Below are positions 43,678 through 53,108 of a DNA stretch of 64,000 nucleotides, one piece after another. The position numbers and the translations under genes were made by a program. Source of the stretch: Oscillospiraceae bacterium (GTDB lineage Bacteria > Bacillota > Clostridia > Oscillospirales > Acutalibacteraceae). The number at the start of each line of letters is the position of its first letter. Position 1 is the first letter of the stretch. The notes under the pieces are model-generated. The model made no database searches, had not been told where the DNA came from, and saw nothing but the letters and a program-made list of their open reading frames with translations. The stretch is taken from contig SVPV01000003.1 in assembly GCA_015065725.1 (NCBI GenBank), positions 49,295-113,294 on the forward strand, read 5' to 3'.

Positions 43678-45768
43678 TTGAATAATATAAGTGAATTTTT
43701 TGGTATAAATGTTTTTAACGATTCGGTAATGCAGAAAATGCTGCCGAATGATACATATCAATCCTTAAGAAATGCAATAAATCAAGGTACTAGCATTGAC
43801 AGTGGAATTTCCGACGCTGTTGCCAACGCTATGAAAAAGTGGGCTATTAGCAAGGGTGCTACCCACTTCACACATTGGTTCCAACCTATGACGGGTATTA
43901 CTGCCGAAAAGCACGATAGCTTTATTACTCCCGACGATAACGGCGGAGTAATTATGGAATTTTCGGGTAAAGAGTTAATTAAGGGTGAGCCTGACGCTTC
44001 CTCTTTCCCATCAGGCGGATTACGTGCTACCTTTGAAGCACGCGGTTATACTGCTTGGGACCCTAGCTCATACGCATTTGTAAAAGACGGAACACTTTGT
44101 ATACCCACTGCATTCTGCTCATACGGCGGTGAGGCACTTGACCAAAAAACTCCTATGCTTCGCAGTATGGAGGCATTAAATCGCCAAGCCTTGAGAATTG
44201 TACATGCTTTTGGTATGACCGATGTTAAGCGTGTTAATACTACCGTCGGTCCCGAACAGGAATATTTTCTTATAGATAAGCATCTATATGAAAAACGCCC
44301 TGACCTTGTTTTTTGTGACAGAACTCTTATAGGTGCAAAGCCACCCAAAAGCCAAGAAATGAGCCATCACTATTTCGGTGTTATTAAGCCTAGAATCGCC
44401 GCTTTTATGAAAGAGCTTGACCAAGAATTATGGAAGCTCGGTGTACTTGCCAAGACCGAACATAATGAGGCGGCTCCCGCACAGCACGAATTAGCACCTG
44501 TATTTACTACAACCAATATTGCCGCTGACCATAATCAGCTTACTATGGAGCTTATGAAAAAGGTTGCTGACCGTCACGGTCTTGTGTGCATATTACACGA
44601 AAAGCCTTTTGCCCGCGTAAACGGTAGCGGTAAGCATAACAACTGGTCAATGTCTACCGATACAGGCATAAATCTTTTAAAACCGGGTAAAAACCCAAGC
44701 GATAACATATTATTCTTGCTCTCGCTTGCTGCGGTTATTGAGGCTGTTGACCGCCACCAAGACCTACTTCGTATTTCTATAGCATCTGCCGGCAATGACC
44801 ATCGTCTTGGTTGTGCCGAGGCTCCCCCTGCTATTGTATCTATGTTTTTAGGTGACGAGTTATTGGAAATTTTAGAGGCGGTTGAACAAGGCATACACCA
44901 CGATGACGTAAAGCGTATTAAAATGAATGTAGGTGCCGACGTTATACCTTATATACGCCGCGATAATACCGACCGCAACCGAACTTCACCATTTGCTTTT
45001 ACAGGTAATAAGTTTGAATTTCGTATGCTAGGCTCATCTGCGTCTGTTTCTGAGACAAACACAATGCTTAACACAATGGTTGCCGATGTTCTTATGCGTT
45101 ATGCTGACCGACTTGAAAAGGCTAATGATGTAAATAGTGAAGCTAATGCGATAATCCGCGATACTATGCGTGAACACAAACGTATTATATTTAACGGCGA
45201 CGGATATTCTGAAGAATGGCAGTTAGAGGCTGAAAAACGCGGACTTTTAAATCTAAAAAGCACAGTTGATGCCCTACCCCTTTTCAGTAAAAAAGAAAAT
45301 ATTGAATTATTTGAACGTCACGGCGTACTAAACGCTACCGAAATACATAGCCGTGTTGATATAGCACTTGAAAACTACTGTCAGCTACTTAACATTGAGG
45401 CATTAACTCTTGTTGGCATGATTGGACGCGACGTAATTTCGGGTATTGGCAAGCATATTGAGTTTTTGTGCGGTCTTACAAAGGCAAAACAAACTGCCTC
45501 GCCCGATATTAACACTACTGAGGAAACCAATATAATTAAAACCTTATCTAACGATACTAACAAGCTATACACCCTTAACCGTACACTAAGCAACGCGGTA
45601 AATGATGCCGAAAAAATACCGACACTTTCTGATAAAGCACGCTATTATCACGATGTGATTTTAGGTCTTATGGAAGAAATTCGTATTATTGCCGACCGTG
45701 ACGAAGAAATCGTTGCAACTGAATTTTGGCCCTACCCTACTTATAGCGAATTGTTGTTTAAAATCTAA
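43678..45768 (+). CDS. glnN: Glutamine synthetase type III
   Basis: Makes glutamine from glutamate, ammonia and ATP. The 696-residue protein is the normal length of the GSIII dodecamer family, much longer than GSI. Typical segments are THWFQPMTG, FEARGYTAWDP, GPEQEYFLID, KTEHNEAAPAQHELAP, NNWSMSTDTG and RTSPFAFTGNKFEFRMLGSS. The start is TTG at 43678-43680 with AAGGAGG 8 bases upstream; an ATG further upstream lies near the -10 box and has no ribosome site. It is monocistronic between promoter and terminator. Confidence 0.96.
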   Translation: MNNISEFFGINVFNDSVMQKMLPNDTYQSLRNAINQGTSIDSGISDAVANAMKKWAISKGATHFTHWFQPMTGITAEKHDSFITPDDNGGVIMEFSGKELIKGEPDASSFPSGGLRATFEARGYTAWDPSSYAFVKDGTLCIPTAFCSYGGEALDQKTPMLRSMEALNRQALRIVHAFGMTDVKRVNTTVGPEQEYFLIDKHLYEKRPDLVFCDRTLIGAKPPKSQEMSHHYFGVIKPRIAAFMKELDQELWKLGVLAKTEHNEAAPAQHELAPVFTTTNIAADHNQLTMELMKKVADRHGLVCILHEKPFARVNGSGKHNNWSMSTDTGINLLKPGKNPSDNILFLLSLAAVIEAVDRHQDLLRISIASAGNDHRLGCAEAPPAIVSMFLGDELLEILEAVEQGIHHDDVKRIKMNVGADVIPYIRRDNTDRNRTSPFAFTGNKFEFRMLGSSASVSETNTMLNTMVADVLMRYADRLEKANDVNSEANAIIRDTMREHKRIIFNGDGYSEEWQLEAEKRGLLNLKSTVDALPLFSKKENIELFERHGVLNATEIHSRVDIALENYCQLLNIEALTLVGMIGRDVISGIGKHIEFLCGLTKAKQTASPDINTTEETNIIKTLSNDTNKLYTLNRTLSNAVNDAEKIPTLSDKARYYHDVILGLMEEIRIIADRDEEIVATEFWPYPTYSELLFKI

Positions 45769-45773
45769 TTTAA

Positions 45774-45815
45774 AAAATCTCTGTAAAGCTATAAACTTTG
45801 CAGAGATTTTTGTTT
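45774..45815 (+). terminator. Rho-independent terminator after glnN
   Basis: A 15-bp stem (45774-45788 with 45796-45810, one G-T pair) followed by a T-rich run. Confidence 0.85.
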
Positions 45816-45933
45816 TTATATAATATTTGTTAATTTTTTTAAAAATCGCAAGTGAGAAAACGAGAGAAAAAACGAGAAAAATTAAGAAAACGCGAGCTTT
45901 CTAATTATAAATTAAAATTTTCAAAAAATAGTG

Positions 45934-45962
45934 TTGACAATAGGTTTTTAATGTGTTATTAT
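45934..45962 (+). promoter_or_regulatory. Sigma-A promoter for rplM-rpsI
   Basis: TTGACA (45934-45939), 17-base spacer, TATTAT (45957-45962), leaving a leader of about 40 bases, too short for a structured L13 leader. A purine-rich stretch of GAGAAAA-like repeats lies further upstream (about 45848-45898). Confidence 0.82.
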
Positions 45963-46007
45963 ATTCAAGCTGATTAAAAAAGAAAAATATTTTGGAGGTT
46001 TACATTT

Positions 46008-46436
46008 ATGTCTACATTTATGGCAAAACCTGCTGAAATTCAGCGTAAATGGTATATTGTGGATGCTGCTGACAGACCGCTTGGCCGTACAGCTGCTAAG
46101 GTTGCTGACCTACTTCGCGGTAAGGTTAAGCCCGAATTCACACCCCATGTTGATTGCGGCGACCACGTTGTTGTTATCAACGCTGATAAGGCAGTTTTAA
46201 CAGGTAAGAAGCTTGACCAGAAGTTCTATCGTCGTCACACAGGTTATATCGGCGGTCTTAAAGAGGTTAAATATTCCACTTTAATGGCTACCCGTCCTGA
46301 GCTTGCTATGGAGCTTGCCGTTAAGGGTATGGTTCCCGATACTACTATTGGTAGAAAAGCACTAACCAGACTTCACGTTTACAGCGGTACTGAGTACAAG
46401 CAGGTTGCTCAGAAGCCCGAGAAGTATGAATTTTAA
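46008..46436 (+). CDS. rplM: Ribosomal protein L13
   Basis: Large-subunit protein. The 142-residue sequence starts [20 protein letters not shown] and has [16 protein letters not shown] and [15 protein letters not shown], all L13 hallmarks. ATG follows TTGGAGG. It is paired with rpsI (17-base gap), the universal order. The coding sequence is G/C-richer at wobble positions than neighbours, as for highly expressed genes (visual impression). Confidence 0.99.
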   Translation: MSTFMAKPAEIQRKWYIVDAADRPLGRTAAKVADLLRGKVKPEFTPHVDCGDHVVVINADKAVLTGKKLDQKFYRRHTGYIGGLKEVKYSTLMATRPELAMELAVKGMVPDTTIGRKALTRLHVYSGTEYKQVAQKPEKYEF

Positions 46437-46453
46437 GAAGGGAGACAGAAAAA

Positions 46454-46852
46454 ATGTTTGAAGGAAAGCCTTATTTCTACGGCACCGGCAGAAGAAAGAG
46501 TTCTGTCGCCCGTGTACGTGTTTACAACGGTACTGGTAAAATTACCATTAACGACCGTGACATCGATGATTACTTTGGTCTTGAAACCTTAAAGCTCATC
46601 GTTCGTCAGCCCCTTAATCTTACAAATACTGCTGACAAGTTTGACATCGTTTGCCGTGTTACCGGCGGTGGTGTTACAGGTCAGGCAGGTGCAATCCGTC
46701 ACGGTATTTCCCGTGCATTGCTTTTGGCTGATGCAGAGCTTCGTCCCGAACTTAAGAAGGCTGGCTTCTTAACTCGTGACCCACGTATGAAGGAAAGAAA
46801 GAAGTACGGACTCAAAGGTGCTCGTCGTGCACCCCAGTTCAGCAAGAGATAA
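46454..46852 (+). CDS. rpsI: Ribosomal protein S9
   Basis: Small-subunit protein whose C-terminal tail reaches the P site. The 132-residue sequence has [36 protein letters not shown], and the tail ending [17 protein letters not shown] with the invariant final Lys-Arg. ATG follows AAGGGAGA. Confidence 0.99.
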   Translation: MFEGKPYFYGTGRRKSSVARVRVYNGTGKITINDRDIDDYFGLETLKLIVRQPLNLTNTADKFDIVCRVTGGGVTGQAGAIRHGISRALLLADAELRPELKKAGFLTRDPRMKERKKYGLKGARRAPQFSKR

Positions 46853-46875
46853 TTACTATTATTTCAGAACATTCA

Positions 46876-46914
46876 AAAACCCCGAAACCATCTTTGGTTT
46901 CGGGGTTTTCTTGT
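46876..46914 (+). terminator. Rho-independent terminator after rpsI
   Basis: A perfect 15-bp stem (46876-46890 with 46895-46909), TCTT loop and T-run. Confidence 0.9.
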
Positions 46915-46920
46915 ATAACG

Positions 46921-46953
46921 AAAAGACGGGCAAACAATGTTCGCCCGTCTTTT
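46921..46953 (-). terminator. Terminator after the rhamnosidase gene
   Basis: A perfect 11-bp stem (46921-46931 with 46943-46953), oriented to end the leftward sufCB-rhamnosidase transcript. Confidence 0.75.
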
Positions 46954-46959
46954 GATATT

Positions 46960-49092
46960 TTATACTGTAAAACTATGCTCGCCTGCATTTAAGGTCTTTT
47001 CTATACCGTTAAATTTAAAGGAGGCAGTGCTATCTTGCGGTATAGTGACGTTTAATGTGTTATCTTTAAGAGAAATTTCAAATTTTCCTGTAGGCATATT
47101 ATACCAAGCAGAAAACTCCTTCATTCCCTCAGGGATATGTGGCTCAAGAATTATATTTTTAAATCCTGGTGCCTTAACATCGGGACGGATTCCCACAAGA
47201 TTATGCCAAATAAAGCCGTCAACGTGAGAATACATATGGTGGTTTTGTGAGGTGGCTCCAAACCAATTTTCACCCAAAGTACCCGAACAAACATCAAGAT
47301 AATACATCCAACCCGAGTATCCTTCTTTAGTAACTACTTTCCAAGCATCTTGGAATCTGCCATGCTCGGTTAACACTTCAGGCACGAACAATGAGCCGAA
47401 AATTCCGCATCTAATATGATAATCGTCCTTTTCGAGTCTTTTTACTAGTAAATCCAGAACTTCCTCCTCGTTATCACAAAGGTGGAAATAAAGAAGCAAG
47501 GACAAATAGGTTTGCGAGTTGGTATTTAGCTCTGAGTACTTAGCCTTAAACGCTTTTTTAATATTTTCGGTATAACCCGCCATTTCATTTGCTCTTTCGG
47601 TGTTGCCTAGAATTACTGACATTTTACCGTAAAGCTTTATAATATAATCGGCATAAGCAGTAAGAACTAGCGAAATATCGCACATACATTCCCTGCCGTC
47701 ATCAATACCCTGTATTCCCCAGTCACCAAGACCGTAGTACCAAATCCACTCGTCAGAAATTTCTACAAGGAATTTTATATAAGAATAAATATTTTCGTAG
47801 TAGCGTTCTAAAACATCTTTTCTGCCTGTATACAAGTAGATATTCCAAGGAAGTATAGTAAGTACTGCATCCCAAGTAGGACCGTTGCCCCATTCAAATC
47901 CCCAAACGCCGTTAGGCACAATACCCGGTATTGCACCGTTGGGACGTTGGCAGTCAACTATATCATCAAGCCATTTTAAGTATGAATCGGTCATATTAAA
48001 GTTAAACTGTGCTTGCTCGCTTGAAAGATAGGCGTCAGCCGTCCAACCATTTTTCTCACGGTGAGGACAGTCTGTAGGAATATGTATATAATTCGTAAGG
48101 GTTGACCTACGCACAGCCTCGTGCAGTTTGTTTACCCTCTCGTTATCGGTTGTGAAGTTTCCTATAGTTTCTAAATCGGTATGATAACCCTTAGCACGTA
48201 CCGATACTAACTCTGCACTGAAATTATTTGTAATTCTTACATATCTAAAGCCGTTATACATAAAATCAGAGTGCCAAGTTTCTTCGCCATCGCCAGATAA
48301 AATATAATTATCGGTAGCAAATCTGCCTGTGAAAACACCATTAGTAATATTTTCAATATCCACAGTGAAATCATCACGAAGACGCTCTGAATATTCTATT
48401 TTTACAACATCGCCCTTTTTACCTTTAACTGTAATTTCAACATTACCTGTTAAATTAACGCCAAAATCATAGGTGTCTGCATAAATATCCATATCGGCAT
48501 AAATGTGAGAATTAATCTTTTTGCCCTCGATAACTTCTCTGACACGTACAGGCGGCATTGTTTGCTTTTTAAGTATTCCGCCAGGAGAATTTGCAACAGA
48601 GGCTTTAGTCCAAACCTGTTCTTTGTTGGCGTCGTAGGTTTCGCCCTCTCTAAACTCATTAAAAATGGTTTTAGATTCTGCACAAAGCCATTTACTGTTT
48701 GAAGACAAAAGCACCTCATCATCAACAGTAATTTCACAAATCATACGGGGACGTCCACGCCATGGGGCATAGTTAAAGTACCAAGCGGTATCGCCCGACT
48801 CATTATAAAGTCCGTTTCCTAAGGTTACGGTTATTTCGTTTTCACCTACATTTAAAAATTCGGTTAAATCATAAACCTGATAAATTACAGTTTTATCGTA
48901 TGAAGTTACAGGCGGTGTCAAAAGTTCATCACTAACTGCCTTACCGTTAACCCGTAACTTATAAAAGCCAAGACCTGTTATAGTGATTTCAGCCTTTTTA
49001 AAAGCTTTTTCTACTGTAAAAGTCTTTTTAAAAATGGGTGCTACACCTTTGGTACATTCGGGATAATATATCCACTTAGCATTTTTAAACAT
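46960..49092 (-). CDS. Alpha-L-rhamnosidase, GH78
   Basis: Predicted to remove terminal alpha-L-rhamnose from glycans or plant glycosides. The 710-residue protein has N-terminal beta-sandwich modules (about 1-300), then the (alpha/alpha)6 barrel with the diagnostic PTDCPHREKNGWTADAYLS segment, and a C-terminal beta domain. There is no signal peptide, so it should be cytoplasmic. ATG follows AAGGGGAGA. It lies 17 bases after sufB with no terminator between, an odd partner for Fe-S assembly genes. No rhamnose transporter or catabolic gene is nearby. Confidence 0.93.
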   Translation of the reverse strand: MFKNAKWIYYPECTKGVAPIFKKTFTVEKAFKKAEITITGLGFYKLRVNGKAVSDELLTPPVTSYDKTVIYQVYDLTEFLNVGENEITVTLGNGLYNESGDTAWYFNYAPWRGRPRMICEITVDDEVLLSSNSKWLCAESKTIFNEFREGETYDANKEQVWTKASVANSPGGILKKQTMPPVRVREVIEGKKINSHIYADMDIYADTYDFGVNLTGNVEITVKGKKGDVVKIEYSERLRDDFTVDIENITNGVFTGRFATDNYILSGDGEETWHSDFMYNGFRYVRITNNFSAELVSVRAKGYHTDLETIGNFTTDNERVNKLHEAVRRSTLTNYIHIPTDCPHREKNGWTADAYLSSEQAQFNFNMTDSYLKWLDDIVDCQRPNGAIPGIVPNGVWGFEWGNGPTWDAVLTILPWNIYLYTGRKDVLERYYENIYSYIKFLVEISDEWIWYYGLGDWGIQGIDDGRECMCDISLVLTAYADYIIKLYGKMSVILGNTERANEMAGYTENIKKAFKAKYSELNTNSQTYLSLLLYFHLCDNEEEVLDLLVKRLEKDDYHIRCGIFGSLFVPEVLTEHGRFQDAWKVVTKEGYSGWMYYLDVCSGTLGENWFGATSQNHHMYSHVDGFIWHNLVGIRPDVKAPGFKNIILEPHIPEGMKEFSAWYNMPTGKFEISLKDNTLNVTIPQDSTASFKFNGIEKTLNAGEHSFTV

Positions 49093-49109
49093 AATTTTCT
49101 CCCCTTATA

Positions 49110-50027
49110 TTATTTTAAAAATCCGTTTACTATTTCTTCCTCGGCCTCAGCCTCGGTAAGTCCTAAAGTCATAAGCTTAATAAGCTGTTCGCCTGCTATT
49201 TTACCTATCGCCGCCTCGTGAATAAGCGAAGCATCAATATGATTTGCAGTAATTTCGGGAATAGCCAAAACCTTTGCATTATCCATAATAATAGCATCAC
49301 ATTCGGTATGACCGCTACACAGATTATTACCGTTAATACGTGACTTAAATTCTTGGCGTGAATTATCCTTTGCAACCGAACGTGAAACTACGTTAGTGCT
49401 TGAATTAACGCCGTTCAAATCAACAGTAAAATCTGTAGTGGCAATCTGCTCGCCGTGTGTCATAAGCTTTTCGCGGATAATAAGAGTAGCGTCGTCAGCA
49501 AGAGTTGCGTTGGTGATACGGTTAGTAGAATCAATACCCTTGATTTGAGTAGTTTCCATCTCCATATAAGCACCGTCAGCCAAATGAACGACGGTTGTAG
49601 GATTCATAACCTTACCGCCCTTACCGTCACCCTCACCGTAATGACGCTCAATATATTTAACCTTTGAATTTTTGCCTATAAAGAAACTGTGAACACCGTC
49701 GTGGCGTGCCTCACCGTCACCGCAGTTATGAATTCCGCAACCCGCCATAATCACGACATCACAGTTATCTCCCACAATAAAATCATTATAAACTGTCTCA
49801 CTATGTCCCGATTCACTTATAATTACGGGTATATGCATTGTTTCTCCCACAGTTCCGCTTTTTACGGTGATTTCTATTCCCTGCACATCTGTTTTGCTTT
49901 TAATATCAATGTTAGGCGTTACCTTTCTATCCGCAAGACCGCCGTTTGCACGAATATTATATGCACCGTCAGGAGTACCGTCCATATCGGCAATTATTTT
50001 TAAAAGCTCTCGCTCGGTATTATTCAT
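49110..50027 (-). CDS. SufB/SufD-family Fe-S scaffold protein
   Basis: The 305-residue protein has the SufBD beta-helix core: GCGIHNCGDGEARHDGVHSFFIG, VVSRSVAKDNSRQEFKSRI and SGHTECDAIIMD (in three places), then EAAIGKIAGEQLIKLMTLGLTEAEAEEEIVNGF at the end, split over about 35 residues. It is shorter than standard SufB (about 465) and lacks its N-terminal region. With only SufC beside it and no sufD, sufS or sufU, it fits the minimal two-gene SmsCB type. Candidate cluster ligands include the Cys and Glu/His of the beta-helix; exact ligands are inference. Confidence 0.9.
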   Translation of the reverse strand: MNNTERELLKIIADMDGTPDGAYNIRANGGLADRKVTPNIDIKSKTDVQGIEITVKSGTVGETMHIPVIISESGHSETVYNDFIVGDNCDVVIMAGCGIHNCGDGEARHDGVHSFFIGKNSKVKYIERHYGEGDGKGGKVMNPTTVVHLADGAYMEMETTQIKGIDSTNRITNATLADDATLIIREKLMTHGEQIATTDFTVDLNGVNSSTNVVSRSVAKDNSRQEFKSRINGNNLCSGHTECDAIIMDNAKVLAIPEITANHIDASLIHEAAIGKIAGEQLIKLMTLGLTEAEAEEEIVNGFLK

Positions 50028-50032
50028 AAATT

Positions 50033-50764
50033 TTAACCCTCCATTTTATCGGTCAAGACCTTGCAAGCTGACATAGAAACATCAAGCAGGTCGGGCAAAA
50101 TTTCATCTTTCGGTCCGTAAGCTTTAAGCCTACCCCCTGCCAAAACTATTACCTTATCGGCAATATTCAAAATTCTTTCTTGGTGTGAAATTATAATTAT
50201 AGAGCCGCCAAGGGTAGCGTGCATACGCTCAAACACACGAATAAGGCTATTGAAGCTCCAAAGGTCGATACCTGCCTCAGGCTCGTCAAACAGGGATACT
50301 TTTGTGCCGCGTGCTAAAACGGTAGCAATTTCTATTCGTTTAAGCTCACCGCCCGAAAGTGAAGCATTAACCTCACGGTTAATATAATCCCTCGCACAAA
50401 GCCCTACCATTGAAAGATATTCGCAAGCATCGGAAATACTAATCTTCTTTCCTGCCGCAAGACTAATTAAATCATGCACAGTAATACCCTTAAAACGAAC
50501 GGGTTGCTGAAAAGCAAAACTTATTCCCTTTTTAGCACGCTCGGTAATAGTAAGATTTGTAATATCCTCACCGTCAAGCAGAATACTGCCTGTATCAGGT
50601 TTTATAATGCCTGCAATAATTTTTGCAAGTGTTGATTTACCGCCACCGTTTGGTCCAGTAATAGCCACAAAACCGTCATCAATCTGAAGCGAAATATCCT
50701 TTAAAATTTCTTTTACGCCGTCCTCATTTTCAGCACTGTAAGAAATATTTTTAAGTTCTAGCAT
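50033..50764 (-). CDS. sufC: SufC-type Fe-S assembly ATPase
   Basis: The 243-residue ABC ATPase has Walker A GPNGGGKST, the signature LSGGELKRIEIA, Walker B VSLFDEPEAGIDLWSF, and the SufC-specific FAFQQPVRFKGITV. It works with SufB in the cytoplasm to assemble Fe-S clusters, not in transport. It is the first gene of the sufC-sufB-rhamnosidase unit, with a promoter at 50799-50827. ATG follows GGAGG. Confidence 0.94.
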   Translation of the reverse strand: MLELKNISYSAENEDGVKEILKDISLQIDDGFVAITGPNGGGKSTLAKIIAGIIKPDTGSILLDGEDITNLTITERAKKGISFAFQQPVRFKGITVHDLISLAAGKKISISDACEYLSMVGLCARDYINREVNASLSGGELKRIEIATVLARGTKVSLFDEPEAGIDLWSFNSLIRVFERMHATLGGSIIIISHQERILNIADKVIVLAGGRLKAYGPKDEILPDLLDVSMSACKVLTDKMEG

Positions 50765-50798
50765 TTTATCCTCCGTATATTTTACACATATATATTAA

Positions 50799-50827
50799 AT
50801 TATACCCGTTTTATGTCGTAAAAGCAA
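50799..50827 (-). promoter_or_regulatory. Sigma-A promoter for sufC
   Basis: TTGCTT (50822-50827), 17-base spacer, TATAAT (50799-50804), about 35 bases before the start. Confidence 0.65.
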
Positions 50828-50871
50828 GACAAAACTACAAAAAATAGACATTAAATAAAAGATTTTTTTAA

Positions 50872-50900
50872 TTGCCACAAGCAAAAATATATGGTATACT
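50872..50900 (+). promoter_or_regulatory. Sigma-A promoter for tex
   Basis: TTGCCA (50872-50877), 17-base spacer, TATACT (50895-50900), about 48 bases before the start. Confidence 0.7.
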
Positions 50901-50948
50901 ACTTTAGTAATTATTGGATAAAAAATATACTGTTTTTTGGAGTGAACT

Positions 50949-53108
50949 ATGGACATAATTAAAACCCTTACAACCGAATTTTCACTAAAGGAATGGCAGG
51001 TAGAAAATACCGTAAAATTGCTTGATGAAGGTAATACCGTACCATTTATTGCAAGATATAGAAAAGAAGCCACTGGCTCGCTTGACGACCAATTATTAAG
51101 GAACCTTACAGACAGGCTCTCCTATCTTAGAAACCTTGACGAAACCAGAGAGAAAATAAAATCCTCTATTGAAGAGCAAGGTGCATTAACCGAAGAGCTT
51201 TCCGCTTTAATTGATGCCGCACAAACTCTTACAGAGCTTGATGACCTTTATAGACCCTACAAGAAAAAGCGTAAAACCCGTGCTTCAGTTGCCAAGGAAA
51301 AAGGGTTATCCCCTCTAGCCGAAATGATTTATGCACAAGCTATAGATTCAAAAGAGCCTATTGTTATGGCAGAGGATTTTATAAACGCCGAGCTTGGTGT
51401 CCTAACCGCCGAGGATGCACTAGCAGGTGCTATGGATATTATTGCAGAACAGATATCCGATGACGCCGATGTACGCCGCCGTATGCGTATTGTTTGTATG
51501 GCACACGGATTGATTACTGTTTCTGCTGCCAATGAGGATTTAGGCGTTTACGAAATGTACGGTGACTACAGCGAGGCTCTTTCAAAAATCCCATCACACC
51601 GCATACTAGCAATTAACCGCGGTGAGCGTGAAGAAAAGCTAAAGGTATCGGTGGATTTTGACCGCGATAAAGCAATGTTTATTATTGCTAAAAATCATAT
51701 AAAAGAGGGTTCGCCCTCTACAGATACGGTACGTCTTGCTGCCGAGGACGCATACACTAGACTAATATTCCCCTCTATTGAGCGTGAAATGCGAAACGAG
51801 CTTACTAACAGGGCAAGTACCGCTGCTATAAAGGTGTTCTCACAAAACTTAAAGCAGTTACTAATGCAACCGCCCGTTAAAGGCAACACTACAATAGGTC
51901 TTGACCCAGGCTATAGGACAGGCTGTAAGGTTGCGGTAATTGATGCTACGGGCAAGGTGCTTGACACAGGGGTTATTTACCCTGCACCACCCCACAGCAA
52001 AATAGAAGAAGCAAAGAAAATTATTAAAAACCTTGTACTAAAATATGACGTTAAAAACTTTGCAATCGGCAACGGTACTGCAAGCCACGAAACCGAGGTT
52101 TTTGCTGCCGATGTTATAAAAGAGCTACCTGCAGGTGTTACCTATATGGTGGTAAGCGAGGCGGGGGCTAGTGTTTATTCTGCCTCAAAGCTAGCAGCAG
52201 AGGAATTCCCTGAATATGACGTATCACTTCGCAGTGCGGTATCTATTGCACGTCGTCTTCAGGACCCGCTTGCCGAGCTTGTAAAAATTGACCCTAAAGC
52301 TATAGGCGTTGGACAGTATCAGCACGATATGCCCCAAGCACAGCTTTCAAACACCCTTGACGGTGTTGTTGAAGCTTGTGTAAACCAAGTAGGTGTTGAC
52401 CTTAACACCGCCTCGGGCGAGTTGCTTTCGCACGTTTCGGGCATTGGCTCGGCACTTGCTAAGAATATTGTTGCCTACCGTGAAGAAAATGGTAGTTTTA
52501 AATCACGTGCAGAGCTTAAAAAAGTATCAAAATTAGGCCCAAAAGCATTTGAACAATGTGCAGGCTTTTTACGTATAACCGACGGTAAAAATCCGCTAGA
52601 TAGCACCGCAGTTCACCCCGAAAGCTACAGTGCTGCCGAAGCATTACTAGTAAAATGCGGATACACTAAAAAGGATATTACCGCCAAAGGTATTTCGGGC
52701 ATATTAGACCGAGTTGCCGAAATTGATACTGCCGCTTTAGCTGAAGAATTAGGCATTGGCATACCGACACTCAAGGATATCGCGTCAGAGCTTGAAAAAC
52801 CCTGCCGTGACCCGCGTGACGAATTGCCACCTCCCCTACTTCGCACCGACATTATGTCAATGGACGACCTAAAATCAGGTATGGAGCTTACAGGTACAGT
52901 TAGAAATGTTATAGATTTCGGTGCATTTGTTGATATCGGTGTTCACCAAGACGGACTAGTACACATATCACAAATAACCGATAGATTTATTAAACACCCA
53001 AGCGAAGTTTTAAAGGTGGGCGACATTGTTAAGGTTTGGGTAATATCTGTCGATACCGCTAAAAAGAGAATTTCTCTTACAATGAAGGGTGGTAACACAG
53101 TTGGCTAA
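50949..53108 (+). CDS. tex: Tex-family S1 RNA-binding protein
   Basis: Conserved nucleic-acid-binding protein linked to transcription and translation. The 719-residue protein has the Tex N-terminal helical domain (VPFIARYRKEATGSLDD), a YqgF/RNase H-like fold (IGLDPGYRTGCKVAVID), two helix-hairpin-helix motifs (LLSHVSGIGSALAKNIV, LKKVSKLGPKAFEQCAGF), and a C-terminal S1 domain (DFGAFVDIGVHQDGLVHIS). Full length. It overlaps the start of the EamA gene. Confidence 0.97.
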   Translation: MDIIKTLTTEFSLKEWQVENTVKLLDEGNTVPFIARYRKEATGSLDDQLLRNLTDRLSYLRNLDETREKIKSSIEEQGALTEELSALIDAAQTLTELDDLYRPYKKKRKTRASVAKEKGLSPLAEMIYAQAIDSKEPIVMAEDFINAELGVLTAEDALAGAMDIIAEQISDDADVRRRMRIVCMAHGLITVSAANEDLGVYEMYGDYSEALSKIPSHRILAINRGEREEKLKVSVDFDRDKAMFIIAKNHIKEGSPSTDTVRLAAEDAYTRLIFPSIEREMRNELTNRASTAAIKVFSQNLKQLLMQPPVKGNTTIGLDPGYRTGCKVAVIDATGKVLDTGVIYPAPPHSKIEEAKKIIKNLVLKYDVKNFAIGNGTASHETEVFAADVIKELPAGVTYMVVSEAGASVYSASKLAAEEFPEYDVSLRSAVSIARRLQDPLAELVKIDPKAIGVGQYQHDMPQAQLSNTLDGVVEACVNQVGVDLNTASGELLSHVSGIGSALAKNIVAYREENGSFKSRAELKKVSKLGPKAFEQCAGFLRITDGKNPLDSTAVHPESYSAAEALLVKCGYTKKDITAKGISGILDRVAEIDTAALAEELGIGIPTLKDIASELEKPCRDPRDELPPPLLRTDIMSMDDLKSGMELTGTVRNVIDFGAFVDIGVHQDGLVHISQITDRFIKHPSEVLKVGDIVKVWVISVDTAKKRISLTMKGGNTVG

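Noticed and set aside
45963..46007. Structured L13 leader RNA before rplM
   Set aside because: Only about 40 bases lie between the promoter and the start codon, with no stable hairpin.
46454..46852. Antisense reading frames over highly biased genes (Tex, glnN, ruvB and others)
   Set aside because: They lie opposite well-recognised genes, are low complexity (Ser-rich), and lack ribosome sites.
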